Source: Pedobacter indicus (GTDB lineage: Bacteria > Bacteroidota > Bacteroidia > Sphingobacteriales > Sphingobacteriaceae). From it: a stretch of 64,000 nt of DNA. Every line of letters begins with the position of its first letter. The stretch's first letter is position 1. Below are positions 18,166-29,942 of this stretch, in pieces. The translations under genes and the position numbers were made by a program. The stretch spans positions 1,736,001 to 1,800,000 of the forward strand of contig NZ_QRGB01000001.1 in assembly GCF_003449035.1 (NCBI RefSeq), given 5' to 3'. The notes under the pieces were generated by a model that saw only the letters and a program-made list of their open reading frames with translations, was not told the origin of the DNA and did no database searches.

Positions 18166-18360
18166 ATGTCAAGTGTACTTGAATTTTTTAAAGAGTCTTA
18201 CGATGAGATGATGCATAAGGTGACTTGGCCTACTTGGGGTGAGTTGCAAAATTCGGCAGTTGTCGTGCTGATTGCATCAGTAATCATTGCGTTAATCATA
18301 TTAGCAATGGATGAGTCTTCAAGTTCTATTTTAAAATTGTTTTATCAATCTGTAGGATAA
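18166..18360 (+). CDS. secE: Preprotein translocase subunit SecE
   Basis: A 64-residue single-span SecE, part of the SecYEG translocon in the inner membrane. Signature 'FFKESYDEMMHKVTWPTWGEL' (K-x-x-WP-x-x-E) precedes one membrane helix (about 29-48, VVVLIASVIIALIILAMDE). The short, one-helix form is standard outside enterobacteria. It starts 17 bp after tRNA-Trp and is followed by nusG, the near-universal order. Confidence 0.95.
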   Translation: MSSVLEFFKESYDEMMHKVTWPTWGELQNSAVVVLIASVIIALIILAMDESSSSILKLFYQSVG

Positions 18361-18372
18361 AAAAAAGAATTG

Positions 18373-18918
18373 ATGGCAGATCAAAAATTAAAATGGTATG
18401 TAGTCCGTGCCGTAAGTGGAAAAGAAAAGAAGGTAAAGCAATATATCGAAGCAGAAATTAATCGTCTAGGTCTTTCACAACAGGTTCCTCAAGTATTGAT
18501 TCCGATGGAAAAGTACTATCAAATGAGGGACGGAAAAAAGATCGCTAAAGAGCGAAACTTTTACCCAGGATATGTATTGATAGAAGTTGCACTTGATAGT
18601 GAATTAGAACATCTGATAAAAGGGATTAATAGCGTAATTGGTTTTCTTGGTGATAAGGAAGGGAACGCTATCCCACTTCGACCATCTGAAGTAAATAGAA
18701 TCCTAGGAAAAGTTGACGAAATGTCTGAACAGGTAGAAACGATCAATGTTCCTTATTTTGTTGGGGAGTCTGTTAAGGTTGTCGACGGTCCGTTCAATGG
18801 GTTTACAGGTGAGATAGAAGAAGTTAATGAAGAGAAAAAGAAACTCAAGGTTATGGTTAAAGTCTTCGGTAGAAAAACACCGCTTGAGTTGAACTACATG
18901 CAAGTAGAAAAAGAATAG
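18373..18918 (+). CDS. nusG: Transcription termination/antitermination factor NusG
   Basis: A 181-residue NusG, which binds the RNA polymerase clamp and links it to Rho or the ribosome. The NGN domain ('KWYVVRAVSGKEKKVKQYIE', 'KERNFYPGYVLIEV') is followed by a KOW domain ('ESVKVVDGPFNGFTGEIEEV'). An in-frame TTG one codon before the ATG could also initiate, but MADQKLKWY from 18373 fits family starts better. Gap to secE is 12 bp; rplK follows after 73 bp. Confidence 0.97.
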   Translation: MADQKLKWYVVRAVSGKEKKVKQYIEAEINRLGLSQQVPQVLIPMEKYYQMRDGKKIAKERNFYPGYVLIEVALDSELEHLIKGINSVIGFLGDKEGNAIPLRPSEVNRILGKVDEMSEQVETINVPYFVGESVKVVDGPFNGFTGEIEEVNEEKKKLKVMVKVFGRKTPLELNYMQVEKE

Positions 18919-18991
18919 AATACAAGTAAATGTTACGTTATATGCTTCCAACTTACTAACAAACATTTAGTAATTAAATTAAAATTCAAAA

Positions 18992-19435
18992 ATGGCAAAA
19001 CAAGTCAGTGGCTTAGTGAAATTACAGGTGAGAGGTGGCGCAGCTAACCCTTCTCCCCCCGTAGGACCTGCTTTAGGTGCAAAAGGGGTGAACATCATGG
19101 AGTTTTGCAAGCAATTTAATGCGCGCACACAAGACAAAGCAGGTAAAGTGTTACCTGTCGTTATTACTGTTTACGCCGATAAGTCTTTTGATTTTATCAT
19201 TAAAACTCCGCCAGTAGCAGTTCAACTAGTAGAGGCTACGGGAGTGAAAGGTGGTTCGGGCGAACCTAACCGTAAAAAGGTTGGTTCGGTAACTTGGGAT
19301 CAAGTTGAAACTATCGCTAAGGATAAAATGACAGATTTAAATGCGTTCACAGTAGAGTCAGCCATGAAAATGGTGGCAGGTACTGCGCGTAGTATGGGTA
19401 TTACTGTAAGTGGTGATGCTCCCTGGACAAATTAA
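18992..19435 (+). CDS. rplK: 50S ribosomal protein L11
   Basis: A 147-residue L11, part of the GTPase-associated centre of the 50S subunit. Signatures: '[19 protein letters not shown]', '[11 protein letters not shown]', and the C-terminal RNA-binding domain '[16 protein letters not shown]'. In order before rplA, as in nearly all bacteria. Confidence 0.98.
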   Translation: MAKQVSGLVKLQVRGGAANPSPPVGPALGAKGVNIMEFCKQFNARTQDKAGKVLPVVITVYADKSFDFIIKTPPVAVQLVEATGVKGGSGEPNRKKVGSVTWDQVETIAKDKMTDLNAFTVESAMKMVAGTARSMGITVSGDAPWTN

Positions 19436-19458
19436 TTAACAGATATCAATTTAAAAAA

Positions 19459-20157
19459 GTGGCTAGATTAACAAAAAATCAAAAAACGGCACTTACCAAA
19501 ATTGAAGCTGGTAAAGTTTATTCATTACAAGAAGCTTCGTCTTTAGTAAAAGACATCACAACTACCAAATTTGATGCATCGGTGGATATTGACGTCCGTT
19601 TGGGCGTTGATCCTCGGAAAGCAAATCAGATGGTACGTGGTATAGCAACTCTACCTCACGGAACAGGTAAAACTGTACGTGTTTTGGTACTTTGTACTCC
19701 GGATAAGGAGGAAGAGGCTAAAGCTGCAGGTGCAGATTATGTAGGTTTAGATGAATATATCAGCAAAATTGAAGGAGGATGGACAGACGTAGATATCATT
19801 ATTACCATGCCTAGTGTGATGGCAAAAGTAGGTCGGTTAGGTCGTATTTTAGGACCTCGAAACCTTATGCCTAATCCTAAGTCAGGTACGGTTACTCAAG
19901 ATGTGGGTAAAGCGGTAACTGATGTTAAAGGCGGTAAGATTGATTTCAAAGTTGACAAAACCGGAATCATTCATGCTTCAATTGGTAAGGTGTCATTCTC
20001 TGCAGATAAAATTTATGATAATGCTTTGGAAGTAATCCAAACTATTTCTAAATTAAAGCCTTCTGCAGCGAAAGGGACTTACTTTAGAAGTATACACATC
20101 TCATCAACAATGAGCCCGAGTATACAAGTTGAAACTAAATCAGTAGTGGGAATCTAA
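19459..20157 (+). CDS. rplA: 50S ribosomal protein L1 (GTG start)
   Basis: A 232-residue L1 of the L1 stalk, which helps E-site tRNA release. Starts at GTG (19459-19461) giving [12 protein letters not shown]; no ATG lies nearby in frame. Signatures: '[13 protein letters not shown]', '[11 protein letters not shown]', '[20 protein letters not shown]', '[10 protein letters not shown]'. rplJ starts 2 nt after the stop. L1 commonly represses its own operon by binding leader mRNA; I could not recognise a target site here. Confidence 0.97.
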   Translation: MARLTKNQKTALTKIEAGKVYSLQEASSLVKDITTTKFDASVDIDVRLGVDPRKANQMVRGIATLPHGTGKTVRVLVLCTPDKEEEAKAAGADYVGLDEYISKIEGGWTDVDIIITMPSVMAKVGRLGRILGPRNLMPNPKSGTVTQDVGKAVTDVKGGKIDFKVDKTGIIHASIGKVSFSADKIYDNALEVIQTISKLKPSAAKGTYFRSIHISSTMSPSIQVETKSVVGI

Positions 20158-20159
20158 TC

Positions 20160-20681
20160 ATGAGAAAAGAAGAAAAACAAGAAATTGTAGAAGCTTTAGC
20201 AGATCAGATTAAAAACTACGGTAATTTTTATATTACCGACACCGCTGATTTGACTGTAGAAAAAGTAACTAGCATTCGTCGCAAATGTTTTGAGAAAGGA
20301 ATTGTGATGCAAGTAGTGAAGAATACCTTAATCCTTAAGGCTATGGAAGCTGCTGGCGTTGATTCAGAAGAGTTGAAAGGTACCTTAAAAGGTTCATCAA
20401 CGCTTCTTTTCTCTGAAATAGGTAATGCACCCGCGAAATTAATTAAAGAGCTTAGAAAGTCTGGCGATAAACCAGTATTGAAAGGCGCTTATATTGACTC
20501 GTCTGTGTTTATCGGTGATGAACAAGTGAATTCACTAGCAAGCTTGAAATCGAAAGAAGAGCTTATTGGCGAAATCATCGGGTTGCTTCAGTCTCCTGCG
20601 AAAAACGTTGTTTCTGCCCTTCAATCTGGTGGAAGCACACTTGCTGGAATTGTTAAAACTTTACAAGAAAAGGAAGGTTAA
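20160..20681 (+). CDS. rplJ: 50S ribosomal protein L10
   Basis: A 173-residue L10, base of the L7/L12 stalk. N-terminal rRNA-binding domain 'MRKEEKQEIVEALADQI' with 'VVKNTLILKAMEAAG' and 'LKGSSTLLF'; C-terminal helix for L7/L12 dimers 'PAKNVVSALQSGGSTLAGIV'. Only 2 nt separate it from rplA, so the L10 leader regulatory structure known from E. coli cannot sit between these genes. Confidence 0.97.
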   Translation: MRKEEKQEIVEALADQIKNYGNFYITDTADLTVEKVTSIRRKCFEKGIVMQVVKNTLILKAMEAAGVDSEELKGTLKGSSTLLFSEIGNAPAKLIKELRKSGDKPVLKGAYIDSSVFIGDEQVNSLASLKSKEELIGEIIGLLQSPAKNVVSALQSGGSTLAGIVKTLQEKEG

Positions 20682-20747
20682 CGAACTCCTTAAAAGTTCG
20701 ATAGATTATTAATTATTTATTACGCACAATTCAAAAATTTAAATAAA

Positions 20748-21128
20748 ATGGCAGATTTAAAATCGTTTGCTGAACAGTTGGTGAACTTAACGGTAAAAGA
20801 AGTTAACGAGTTAGCTCAAATCTTAAAAGATGAGTATGGTATCGAACCTGCTGCGGCAGCTGTAGCTGTAGCTGGACCTGCAGCTGGTGCTGAAGGCGGA
20901 GCCGCTGCAGAAGAAAAAACATCATTTGATGTAATTCTTACTGAGGCTGGTGGTTCAAAATTAGCAGTTGTTAAATTAGTGAAAGATTTAACAGGTCTTG
21001 GACTAAAAGAAGCTAAAGAATTAGTTGACGGCGCACCAAAACCATTGAAGGAAGGTGTAGCTAAAGACGAAGCTGAATCGTTGAAAAAACAACTAGAAGA
21101 AGCAGGAGCTACTGTTGAGATTAAGTAA
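20748..21128 (+). CDS. rplL: 50S ribosomal protein L7/L12
   Basis: A 126-residue stalk protein that recruits translation factor GTPases. N-terminal dimerisation helices ('[20 protein letters not shown]'), an Ala/Gly-rich hinge (about 35-56) and the C-terminal factor-binding domain ('[20 protein letters not shown]', '[12 protein letters not shown]'). Followed by a stem-loop at 21153-21178 before rpoB. Confidence 0.98.
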   Translation: MADLKSFAEQLVNLTVKEVNELAQILKDEYGIEPAAAAVAVAGPAAGAEGGAAAEEKTSFDVILTEAGGSKLAVVKLVKDLTGLGLKEAKELVDGAPKPLKEGVAKDEAESLKKQLEEAGATVEIK

Positions 21129-21152
21129 TTCTCTAAATAGTTCTTTAGGCAT

Positions 21153-21178
21153 TAGACTCCGAAAATTCTCGGGGTCTA
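21153..21178 (+). terminator. Stem-loop between rplL and rpoB (attenuator)
   Basis: TAGACTCCGA (21153-21162) pairs with TCGGGGTCTA (21169-21178, one G-U), 24 bp after the rplL stop and followed by TTGCTGTTTG. The weak T-run fits partial termination, which would lower rpoBC relative to ribosomal protein transcripts, as known in E. coli. Structure seen; function inferred. Confidence 0.5.
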
Positions 21179-21289
21179 TTGCTGTTTGTATATACAAGTA
21201 AATTATACTTGATTTGACTATTCAAGTTTCCTTTTAGGATAAAAAATATAGTCTAACGTGCAGTTTATTTAAACTAAATTCTTATTCCC

Positions 21290-24200
21290 TTGGCAAATAA
21301 AGATATTCGTAACGAAAGAGTAAATTTTGCTACCAGCAAAAAGGTAATTGATTACCCTGATTTTCTGGACGTGCAACTTCAGTCTTTTATGGAGTTTTTT
21401 CAGTTAGAAACAACTTCAGATAACCGCCACCAGGAAGGGCTATTCAAAGTATTTTCTGAAAACTTCCCAATTTCTGATTCGAGAAATATTTTTGTTCTTG
21501 AATTTTTAGATTATTTTATTGATCCTCCCCGCTATGATATACAGGAGTGTATAGAGCGTGGGTTGACTTATAGTGTGCCACTAAAAGCCAAACTTCGTCT
21601 ATCTTGTAATGATGAAGAACATGAGGATTTTGAAACGATTGTACAGGATGTGTACTTGGGAACAATTCCTTATATGACACCTAAAGGTACTTTTGTGATT
21701 AATGGTGCTGAGCGAGTTATCGTTTCTCAATTACACAGATCGCCAGGTGTGTTTTTTGGCCAGAGTCGTCATACAAATGGTACTAAACTATATTCCGCAA
21801 GGGTGATACCATTTAAGGGCTCATGGATCGAATTTGCAACAGACGTAAATAACGTGATGTATGCATATATCGATCGTAAAAAGAAATTTCCTGTTACTAC
21901 TTTGCTTCGTGCTATCGGGTATGACTCTGATAAGGATATATTAGAGTTGTTCGAACTTGCAGACGAAGTGAAAGTAAGTAAATCAGGGTTAAAGAAATTA
22001 CTCGGAAGGAAGTTAGCTGCTCGCGTGCTTAAAAAGTGGGTGGAAGATTTTGTAGATGAAGATACAGGCGAGGTTGTTTCGATAGATCGTAATGAGATCA
22101 TCCTCGAGCGTGAAACTGTTTTAGAGGAAGAGCATATCGATATGATAATCGACTCTGGTGCTAAAACAATCATTTTGTCGAAAGATGACTCTTCTAGCAA
22201 TGCTGACTATTCGATAATTTATAATACATTACAAAAAGATACTTCCAATTCCGAAAAGGAAGCGGTTGAACATATATATCGTCAATTGCGTAATGCGGAA
22301 CCACCTGATGAGGAAACAGCTCGTGGTATCATCGATCGCTTATTTTTCTCTGACAAACGTTATGATTTAGGGGACGTAGGTAGATATCGTATTAATCGTA
22401 AGTTGAAACTCGATACTGACGGAGATATCAAAGTACTGACGAAACAGGATATCATTGCGATCGTTAAGTATTTGATCAATCTTATTAACTCAAAAGCAGA
22501 GGTTGATGATATCGATCACTTATCAAATCGTCGAGTACGTACAGTAGGCGAACAGCTATATGCTCAGTTTGGCGTAGGTTTGTCTAGAATGGCAAGAACC
22601 ATTCGTGAACGTATGAATATACGTGATAATGAGGTGTTTACGCCAACTGATTTAATCAATGCTCGTACATTATCCTCGGTAATTAATTCGTTCTTTGGAA
22701 CTAATCAGTTATCGCAGTTTATGGACCAGACGAATCCACTTGCTGAAATTACTCACAAAAGAAGACTTTCGGCTTTAGGACCAGGTGGTTTATCGCGAGA
22801 GAGAGCTGGTTTTGAGGTTCGTGACGTTCACTATACGCATTACGGACGTCTATGTACCATTGAGACACCGGAAGGTCCAAATATTGGTTTGATTTCGTCA
22901 TTATGCGTTCATGCAAAGATCAATAACCTCGGATTTATTGAAACACCGTACCGTAAAGTAGAAGAGGGAAGGGTCGTTGTGGAGGAACCGGTAGTTTACT
23001 TGTCGGCAGAAGATGAAGATGGAAAGGTGATTGCGCAAGCAAACGCTGAGTACGACGATAAGGGGAACTTTATTACTCCGCGTGTTAAAGCACGTCTGGA
23101 AGGTGACTTTCCTATTATTGAACCTGAACGCTTAGACTTGATGGATATTGCTCCAAATCAGATTACGTCGATCGCTGCTTCGTTAATTCCGTTCTTGGAA
23201 CATGATGATGCGAACCGTGCTTTGATGGGATCAAACATGCAACGTCAAGCTGTACCGTTACTTCGTGCGGAAGCTCCGATCGTTGGTACAGGACTTGAAG
23301 GTCGTGTCGCGAGGGATTCACGGACATTGATCAATGCTGAAGGTAATGGTGTAGTTGAATATGTGGATGCAAATGAGATCAAGATCCGGTATGAAAGAAC
23401 GGATGATCAGAAGCTGGTTTCTTTTGATGATGATATCAAGACATATCGATTGATTAAATTTAAGAAGACGAACCAAAGCACTTGTATCAACCTGAAACCG
23501 ATTGTTGTAAAAGGCCAAAAGGTAGAAAAAGGGCAGGTGCTTTGTGAAGGATACGCTACTCAAAATGGAGAATTAGCTTTAGGGCGTAACTTGAAGGTTG
23601 CCTTTATGCCTTGGCAAGGTTATAACTTTGAGGATGCTATTGTAATTTCGGAGCGTGTAGTAAGTCAGGATATCTTTACTTCTTTACACATCGATCAATT
23701 TGAACTTGAAGTTCGTGATACAAAACGTGGTGAAGAAGAATTGACTCCAGATATTCCAAACGTTTCTGAAGAGGCTACAAAAGACCTTGATGAGAACGGA
23801 ATTATCCGGGTAGGTGCTGAAGTTCGTGACGGCGACATTTTGATTGGAAAAATTACACCGAAAGGTGAATCTGATCCATCGCCTGAAGAGAAACTTTTAC
23901 GTGCTATCTTCGGAGATAAAGCTGGAGATGTTAAAGACGCTTCATTGAAAACACCTCCTTCAATCCAAGGAGTTGTTATTGATACCAAATTGTTCTCTAG
24001 GTCGAAAAAAACGTCTAAATCAGAAGAAAAAGCTGCTTTGGAAGAGTTAGAGAACCGTTTTAACAAAGCAACGAAAAGCTTAAAGGATCGTCTAGTTGAT
24101 AAGCTGTTTTCCATTGTAAATGGTAAAACTTCTCAGGGTGTTTATAGTGTATACAAAGAGCTACTTGTTGCTAAGGGAGCTAAGTTTACCCAAAAAATTC

Positions 24201-25099
24201 TGACAGACTTAGATTATACCAACATCAACCCAACTAAATGGACTACAGATGACGATAAGAATGAGTTGATTAAGCAAACACTTCATTTTTACAACATTAA
24301 GTTGAACGAAGAGTTGGGTGCTTATAAGAGAGATAAGTTTGCAATTAGTGTGGGTGATGAACTTCCGTCTGGTATAGTTCAGATGGCTAAGGTATATGTT
24401 GCTAAGAAACGTAAATTGAAGGTAGGAGATAAGATGGCAGGACGTCACGGAAATAAAGGTATTATAGCCCGTATTGTTCGTGATGAAGACATGCCGTTCT
24501 TAGAAGACGGAACTCCAGTAGATATTGTTCTTAACCCACTAGGTGTACCTTCGCGGATGAACCTTGGACAGATTTATGAAACGGTCTTGGGTTGGGCAGG
24601 ACAAAAACTTGGAGTCAAGTTTGCGACACCTATTTTTGACGGTGCGGAAACCAATGAGGTTGAAGAGTGGATCAAGAAAGCGGAGCTGCCAGCCGGAGGT
24701 AAAACTTATCTTTACGATGGCTTAACGGGTGTTCGTTTCGACCAGCCAACAACGGTTGGTGTTATCTATATGTTGAAACTTGGTCACATGGTAGATGATA
24801 AGATGCACGCGCGGTCAATTGGCCCTTACTCATTGATTACACAACAGCCTTTGGGTGGTAAAGCTCAGTTTGGTGGTCAGCGTTTTGGTGAGATGGAGGT
24901 CTGGGCATTGGAAGCATTTGGTGCTGCCAATATCCTACAAGAAATCCTGACTGTTAAGTCTGATGATGTTGTCGGAAGAGCCAAAACATATGAGGCAATT
25001 GTAAAAGGTGACAATTTGCCAACACCTTCTGTTCCTGAGTCATTTAATGTACTTGTACATGAATTACGCGGACTAGGTTTAGATATCACTTTAGATTAG
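21290..25099 (+). CDS. rpoB: RNA polymerase beta subunit (TTG start)
   Basis: A 1269-residue beta subunit of RNA polymerase. It starts at TTG (21290-21292) giving [14 protein letters not shown] see no nearer ATG that keeps the conserved N-terminus. The rifampicin-site cluster reads '[17 protein letters not shown]' and '[13 protein letters not shown]', i.e. the usual susceptible residues at the positions of E. coli D516, H526 and S531. Other motifs: '[12 protein letters not shown]', '[11 protein letters not shown]', '[17 protein letters not shown]'. rpoC follows 18 bp downstream. Confidence 0.98.
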   Translation: MANKDIRNERVNFATSKKVIDYPDFLDVQLQSFMEFFQLETTSDNRHQEGLFKVFSENFPISDSRNIFVLEFLDYFIDPPRYDIQECIERGLTYSVPLKAKLRLSCNDEEHEDFETIVQDVYLGTIPYMTPKGTFVINGAERVIVSQLHRSPGVFFGQSRHTNGTKLYSARVIPFKGSWIEFATDVNNVMYAYIDRKKKFPVTTLLRAIGYDSDKDILELFELADEVKVSKSGLKKLLGRKLAARVLKKWVEDFVDEDTGEVVSIDRNEIILERETVLEEEHIDMIIDSGAKTIILSKDDSSSNADYSIIYNTLQKDTSNSEKEAVEHIYRQLRNAEPPDEETARGIIDRLFFSDKRYDLGDVGRYRINRKLKLDTDGDIKVLTKQDIIAIVKYLINLINSKAEVDDIDHLSNRRVRTVGEQLYAQFGVGLSRMARTIRERMNIRDNEVFTPTDLINARTLSSVINSFFGTNQLSQFMDQTNPLAEITHKRRLSALGPGGLSRERAGFEVRDVHYTHYGRLCTIETPEGPNIGLISSLCVHAKINNLGFIETPYRKVEEGRVVVEEPVVYLSAEDEDGKVIAQANAEYDDKGNFITPRVKARLEGDFPIIEPERLDLMDIAPNQITSIAASLIPFLEHDDANRALMGSNMQRQAVPLLRAEAPIVGTGLEGRVARDSRTLINAEGNGVVEYVDANEIKIRYERTDDQKLVSFDDDIKTYRLIKFKKTNQSTCINLKPIVVKGQKVEKGQVLCEGYATQNGELALGRNLKVAFMPWQGYNFEDAIVISERVVSQDIFTSLHIDQFELEVRDTKRGEEELTPDIPNVSEEATKDLDENGIIRVGAEVRDGDILIGKITPKGESDPSPEEKLLRAIFGDKAGDVKDASLKTPPSIQGVVIDTKLFSRSKKTSKSEEKAALEELENRFNKATKSLKDRLVDKLFSIVNGKTSQGVYSVYKELLVAKGAKFTQKILTDLDYTNINPTKWTTDDDKNELIKQTLHFYNIKLNEELGAYKRDKFAISVGDELPSGIVQMAKVYVAKKRKLKVGDKMAGRHGNKGIIARIVRDEDMPFLEDGTPVDIVLNPLGVPSRMNLGQIYETVLGWAGQKLGVKFATPIFDGAETNEVEEWIKKAELPAGGKTYLYDGLTGVRFDQPTTVGVIYMLKLGHMVDDKMHARSIGPYSLITQQPLGGKAQFGGQRFGEMEVWALEAFGAANILQEILTVKSDDVVGRAKTYEAIVKGDNLPTPSVPESFNVLVHELRGLGLDITLD

Positions 25100-25117
25100 T
25101 ACTCTTAATTAAAGATT

Positions 25118-28100
25118 ATGTCTTATAAAAAAGATAATAAAATAAAAAGCAACTTCACGTCTATCACCATTAGTCTATCATCACCAGAGGTGATTTTAGA
25201 GCGCTCAAGTGGTGAGGTTTTGAAACCGGAAACAATCAACTACCGGACTTATAAACCTGAGCGTGACGGCTTGTTTTGTGAGCGTATTTTTGGTCCGGTA
25301 AAAGACTATGAATGTCATTGCGGTAAATACAAACGTATTCGTTATAAGGGTATTGTTTGTGATCGTTGTGGTGTGGAAGTTACTGAGAAAAAGGTACGTA
25401 GGGAACGCATGGGGCACATCAATTTGGTTGTACCTGTAGCCCATATTTGGTATTTCCGCTCGCTTCCTAACAAAATTGGATATTTATTGGGGCTTCCTAC
25501 CAAAAAGCTGGATATGATCATTTACTACGAACGTTATGTAGTTATTCAGCCCGGTATTAAAGAAGACGATGGAATTAATTACATGGATTTCCTAACGGAG
25601 GAAGAGTATCTGGACGTATTAGATACATTGCCAAAGGAAAACCAGTATTTGGATGATAAAGATCCGCAGAAATTCATCGCTAAGATGGGAGCAGAAGCAC
25701 TAGAAGAGCTTCTTAAGCGTTTAGATCTTGATCAGCTTTCTTACAATTTACGCCACCAAGCAGCCAATGAAACTTCGCAACAGCGTAAGACAGAAGCATT
25801 AAAGCGTCTGCAAGTTGTGGAAGCTTTCCGTGGTTCAAGGGATCGTATTGAAAACCGTCCGGAGTGGATGATTGTTAAGATTGTACCAATTATTCCACCA
25901 GAATTACGACCGTTGGTGCCTTTGGATGGAGGTCGGTTTGCTACATCAGACTTAAACGATCTTTACCGTCGTGTAATTATCCGAAATAACCGTCTGAAAA
26001 GATTGTTAGAGATTAAAGCTCCTGAGGTTATTTTACGTAATGAGAAACGCATGCTTCAAGAAGCTGTCGACTCATTGTTTGATAACTCGAGAAAAGTAAA
26101 TGCAGTAAAAACTGAAGGTAACCGTGCCTTGAAATCCCTTTCAGACATTTTGAAAGGTAAACAAGGACGTTTCCGTCAAAACTTGCTCGGTAAGCGTGTT
26201 GATTACTCGGCGCGTTCCGTAATTGTTGTAGGTCCAAACCTTAAACTGCATGAGTGCGGATTGCCGAAGAATATGGCGGCTGAACTTTATAAGCCGTTCA
26301 TCATTCGCAAGATGATTGAACGTGGTATTGTTAAGACCGTTAAATCTGCGAAAAAGATTGTTGATCGTAAAGATCCGGTTGTATGGGATATTCTTGAGAA
26401 TGTTCTTAAAGGGCACCCTGTATTACTTAACCGTGCTCCGACACTTCACAGATTGGGTATTCAGGCGTTTCAACCGAAACTGGTTGAGGGTAAGGCAATC
26501 CAGTTACACCCGTTAGTTTGTACTTCGTTTAACGCCGACTTTGACGGTGACCAGATGGCTGTACACTTACCTTTGGGCAATGCGGCAATCTTGGAGGCGC
26601 AAATCTTAATGCTTGCATCGCACAACATTTTGAATCCGGCGAATGGAACTCCGATTACGGTTCCATCTCAAGATATGGTGTTGGGCTTATATTATATTAG
26701 CAAAGGACGTAAAACTGACGATACGCGCGTAATGAAAGGTCAGGGAATGACCTTCTATTCTGCGGAAGAGGTGATTATCGCGTATAATGAAGGTAAAGTA
26801 GATTTGCATGCTTTCATTAATGTAAAAGTTAATGTAAGAGCGCAGGATGGTTCTGTAGAAAGTAAGGTTATTGAAACTACCGTTGGAAGAATCCTATTTA
26901 ACCAGCGTGTTCCTGAAGAATTGGGTTATATCAATGAATTGTTGACGAAGAAGTCTCTTCGCGATATTATTGGTCGGGTTGTGAAGATCTCTGGTATGGC
27001 GCGTGCAGCCGAATTCCTTGATGATATTAAGGAGTTAGGTTTCCAAATGGCATTCCGTGGGGGGCTTTCATTTAACCTCCAAGACTTGAATATTCCTGAT
27101 GCTAAAGGTGATTTGATAGAACAGGCAACCGCTGAAGTTGATGAAGTGATGAATAACTACAACATGGGATTCATTACCAACAACGAACGTTACAATCAGA
27201 TTATCGATATCTGGACTCGTATCAACAATCGCTTGACTGCTTCAGTGATGAAAATCCTTTCGGAAGATAACCAGGGCTTCAACTCTGTTTATATGATGCT
27301 GGATTCTGGAGCCCGTGGTTCGAAAGAGCAGATTCGTCAGCTTTGCGGTATGCGTGGATTGATGGCTAAACCTCAGAAATCAGGATCTTCGGGTGGTGAG
27401 ATTATCGAAAACCCAATTTTGTCAAACTTTAAAGAAGGGTTATCTGTATTAGAGTACTTTATCTCCACTCACGGTGCTCGTAAAGGTTTGGCAGATACGG
27501 CATTGAAGACGGCCGATGCTGGTTACTTGACACGTCGTTTACATGACGTTGCGCAAGATATGATCGTTACCGAAGAGGATTGCGGAACATTGCGTGGTAT
27601 TTACACAACTGCTCTGAAAGACAACGAAGATATCGTTGAACCTCTTTATGAGCGAATATTAGGTAGAACTGCTCTTCATGATGTATACGATCCAGCAACC
27701 AATGAATTATTGGTGAAAGCCGATCAAGATATCGATGAAGAAATAGCCTATAAAATTGAACAATCATCTGTAGATGGACTTGAAATCCGTTCGGTATTAA
27801 CATGTGAAAGCAAGCGAGGCGTTTGTTCGTTATGTTACGGACGTAACTTGGCTAGTGGCAAGCGTGTTCAAAAAGGTGAAGCTGTTGGGGTTATTGCAGC
27901 TCAATCAATCGGTGAACCTGGAACTCAGTTAACACTACGTACGTTCCACGTTGGGGGTACTGCTTCTAACATTGCTGCTGAATCTCAGATTGTTTCTAAA
28001 TTCAGTGGACGAATCGAATTTGAAAACGTGCGTGTTGTAGAACGTGAGAATAACGGTGAAAAGCAAAATGTTGTATTGGGTCGTTCAGGTGAATTTAGAG

Positions 28101-29395
28101 TAGTAGATGAAGATACGAAGAAGGTTGTTATGACTAATAACATTCCTTATGGTTCATTCTTATTTGTAAATGATGGTGATAAAGTAAATAGTGGGGATCT
28201 GATTTGTTCATGGGATCCATACAATGCAGTTATCATTTCAGAGTTTGCAGGTAAAGTTGAATTCGAATCCATTATCGAAGGTGTTACTTATCGTGAAGAA
28301 TCAGATGAGCAAACTGGTCACCGCGAGAAAGTAATCATCGAAACTCGTGATAAAACGAAGAACCCGGCTATCCGGATTCTTGACAAGAAAGGTGAACTTA
28401 TCCGAAATTACAATATTCCGGTAGGAGCTCACATTTCAATCAACGACGGAGAAGAAGCAAAAGTCGGCGCTATCATCGCAAAGATTCCACGTTCAACTGG
28501 TAAGACCCGAGATATTACAGGCGGTTTACCGAGAGTTACAGAGTTGTTCGAAGCTAGAAACCCTTCAAACCCAGCTGTTGTTACAGAGATTGATGGTGTT
28601 GTAACGCTAGGTGGCGTGAAGCGTGCTAACCGTGAAATTTCTATCGAATCAAGAGATGGTCAAATTAAGAAATACTTGGTGCCGCTTTCAAAGCATATCT
28701 TAGTTCAGGATAATGACTTTGTAAAAGCTGGTATGCCATTGTCAGATGGATCCATCTCTCCGGCGAATATCTTAAAGATCAAAGGCCCGGCTGCCGTTCA
28801 AGAATACTTGGTAAACGGAATTCAGGAAGTCTATCGTCTTCAAGGTGTGAAAATCAACGATAAGCACTTCGAGACCATCGTTCACCAGATGATGCAGAAA
28901 GTACATATCGAAGATCCGGGAGATTCAATGTTCCTTGAAAAGGATAATGTAAGCAAATGGGATTTCATTGAAGAAACCAATAACATGTTCGACAAGAAAG
29001 TTGTTGTTGATCCGGGAGATTCCAATGAGCTGAAAGCTGGTCAGATTGTTTCTTCTCGTAGATTAAGAGAGGAAAACTCCAGCTTGAAACGTCGTGACCT
29101 GAAACTTGTAGAAGTACGTGATGCTATTCCTGCAACTTCTAGTCCGATCCTTCAGGGTATCACCAGAGCATCGTTAGGTACGAAGTCGTTTATTTCGGCT
29201 GCTTCCTTCCAGGAAACAACGAAAGTGTTAAATGAGGCTGCTATTCATGCTAAACAGGACGATCTGTTAGGATTAAAAGAAAACGTAATTGTTGGGCATT
29301 TAATTCCTTCCGGTACTGGTCTTCGCGAGTACGACAACATCATTGTTGGTTCTCAAGAAGAATATGACAAGCTGTTAGCATCAAAAGAAGACTAA
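25118..29395 (+). CDS. rpoC: RNA polymerase beta' subunit
   Basis: A 1425-residue beta' subunit holding the catalytic Mg2+ site: NADFDGDQ with D474, D476 and D478. The N-terminal zinc-binding domain has '[20 protein letters not shown]'; a second Cys cluster is '[16 protein letters not shown]'. The bridge helix/trigger loop region is '[17 protein letters not shown]'. Length is normal for Bacteroidota. It ends the tuf-secE-nusG-rpl-rpoBC block and is followed by a strong terminator at 29469-29507. Confidence 0.98.
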   Translation: MSYKKDNKIKSNFTSITISLSSPEVILERSSGEVLKPETINYRTYKPERDGLFCERIFGPVKDYECHCGKYKRIRYKGIVCDRCGVEVTEKKVRRERMGHINLVVPVAHIWYFRSLPNKIGYLLGLPTKKLDMIIYYERYVVIQPGIKEDDGINYMDFLTEEEYLDVLDTLPKENQYLDDKDPQKFIAKMGAEALEELLKRLDLDQLSYNLRHQAANETSQQRKTEALKRLQVVEAFRGSRDRIENRPEWMIVKIVPIIPPELRPLVPLDGGRFATSDLNDLYRRVIIRNNRLKRLLEIKAPEVILRNEKRMLQEAVDSLFDNSRKVNAVKTEGNRALKSLSDILKGKQGRFRQNLLGKRVDYSARSVIVVGPNLKLHECGLPKNMAAELYKPFIIRKMIERGIVKTVKSAKKIVDRKDPVVWDILENVLKGHPVLLNRAPTLHRLGIQAFQPKLVEGKAIQLHPLVCTSFNADFDGDQMAVHLPLGNAAILEAQILMLASHNILNPANGTPITVPSQDMVLGLYYISKGRKTDDTRVMKGQGMTFYSAEEVIIAYNEGKVDLHAFINVKVNVRAQDGSVESKVIETTVGRILFNQRVPEELGYINELLTKKSLRDIIGRVVKISGMARAAEFLDDIKELGFQMAFRGGLSFNLQDLNIPDAKGDLIEQATAEVDEVMNNYNMGFITNNERYNQIIDIWTRINNRLTASVMKILSEDNQGFNSVYMMLDSGARGSKEQIRQLCGMRGLMAKPQKSGSSGGEIIENPILSNFKEGLSVLEYFISTHGARKGLADTALKTADAGYLTRRLHDVAQDMIVTEEDCGTLRGIYTTALKDNEDIVEPLYERILGRTALHDVYDPATNELLVKADQDIDEEIAYKIEQSSVDGLEIRSVLTCESKRGVCSLCYGRNLASGKRVQKGEAVGVIAAQSIGEPGTQLTLRTFHVGGTASNIAAESQIVSKFSGRIEFENVRVVERENNGEKQNVVLGRSGEFRVVDEDTKKVVMTNNIPYGSFLFVNDGDKVNSGDLICSWDPYNAVIISEFAGKVEFESIIEGVTYREESDEQTGHREKVIIETRDKTKNPAIRILDKKGELIRNYNIPVGAHISINDGEEAKVGAIIAKIPRSTGKTRDITGGLPRVTELFEARNPSNPAVVTEIDGVVTLGGVKRANREISIESRDGQIKKYLVPLSKHILVQDNDFVKAGMPLSDGSISPANILKIKGPAAVQEYLVNGIQEVYRLQGVKINDKHFETIVHQMMQKVHIEDPGDSMFLEKDNVSKWDFIEETNNMFDKKVVVDPGDSNELKAGQIVSSRRLREENSSLKRRDLKLVEVRDAIPATSSPILQGITRASLGTKSFISAASFQETTKVLNEAAIHAKQDDLLGLKENVIVGHLIPSGTGLREYDNIIVGSQEEYDKLLASKED

Positions 29396-29468
29396 AGCTC
29401 TAAAAAACAATTCGATTGAAAACAAAATCTCAGTCGTAAAGATTTGAGATTTTGAAAGGCATCATAGT

Positions 29469-29507
29469 AAGAGCCTGTTTGGAATTTTCAGACAGGCTCT
29501 TTTTTTT
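29469..29507 (+). terminator. Strong Rho-independent terminator after rpoC
   Basis: AAGAGCCTGT (29469-29478) pairs perfectly with ACAGGCTCTT (29492-29501), 13-nt loop, followed by an eight-T run. It ends the rpoBC operon 74 bp after the rpoC stop and separates it from the DUF3467 gene. Confidence 0.92.
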
Positions 29508-29534
29508 AGTTGAATAATTTCTCTATTTTTGATT

Positions 29535-29846
29535 ATGGCAGGACAAGATAAACCACAAGAACTAAGCATAGAACTATCTGAAGAAATAGCTGAAGGGATT
29601 TATTCCAACTTAGCAATTATAACGCATTCCAATACAGAATTTGTTGTCGATTTTATACGCATCATGCCCGGCACTCCGAAAGCACGTGTTAAATCAAGGA
29701 TCGTATTGACACCAGAACATGCCAAGCGTTTTTTAGCGGCGATGAAGGACAATATCAAAAAGTTCGAAGATATTCACGGTCAGATTGATACCAACGAAGT
29801 GCCGCCGTTTCCTATGAATTTCGGAGGGCCGACAGCTCAGGCATAA
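29535..29846 (+). CDS. DUF3467 protein
   Basis: A 103-residue protein starting MAGQDKPQELSIEL (the ATG two codons after an unlikely in-frame TTG). Signature 'YSNLAIITHSNTEFVVDFI', 'MPGTPKARVKSRIVLTPEH' and 'GGPTAQA' place it in DUF3467, a small conserved family of unknown function that in Bacteroidota often follows rpoC, as here. No membrane segment or signal peptide, so it is cytosolic. A strong terminator separates it from rpoC, so it likely has its own promoter. Confidence 0.9.
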   Translation: MAGQDKPQELSIELSEEIAEGIYSNLAIITHSNTEFVVDFIRIMPGTPKARVKSRIVLTPEHAKRFLAAMKDNIKKFEDIHGQIDTNEVPPFPMNFGGPTAQA

Positions 29847-29942
29847 ACAAAAACCAGCTTTTTCCGTTTCTTATTTAATTGATGCATGAATTTCCTTCCT
29901 GTTTCAGGTGGGGATTATTGTTATTATCCAAACCGATTGCTT

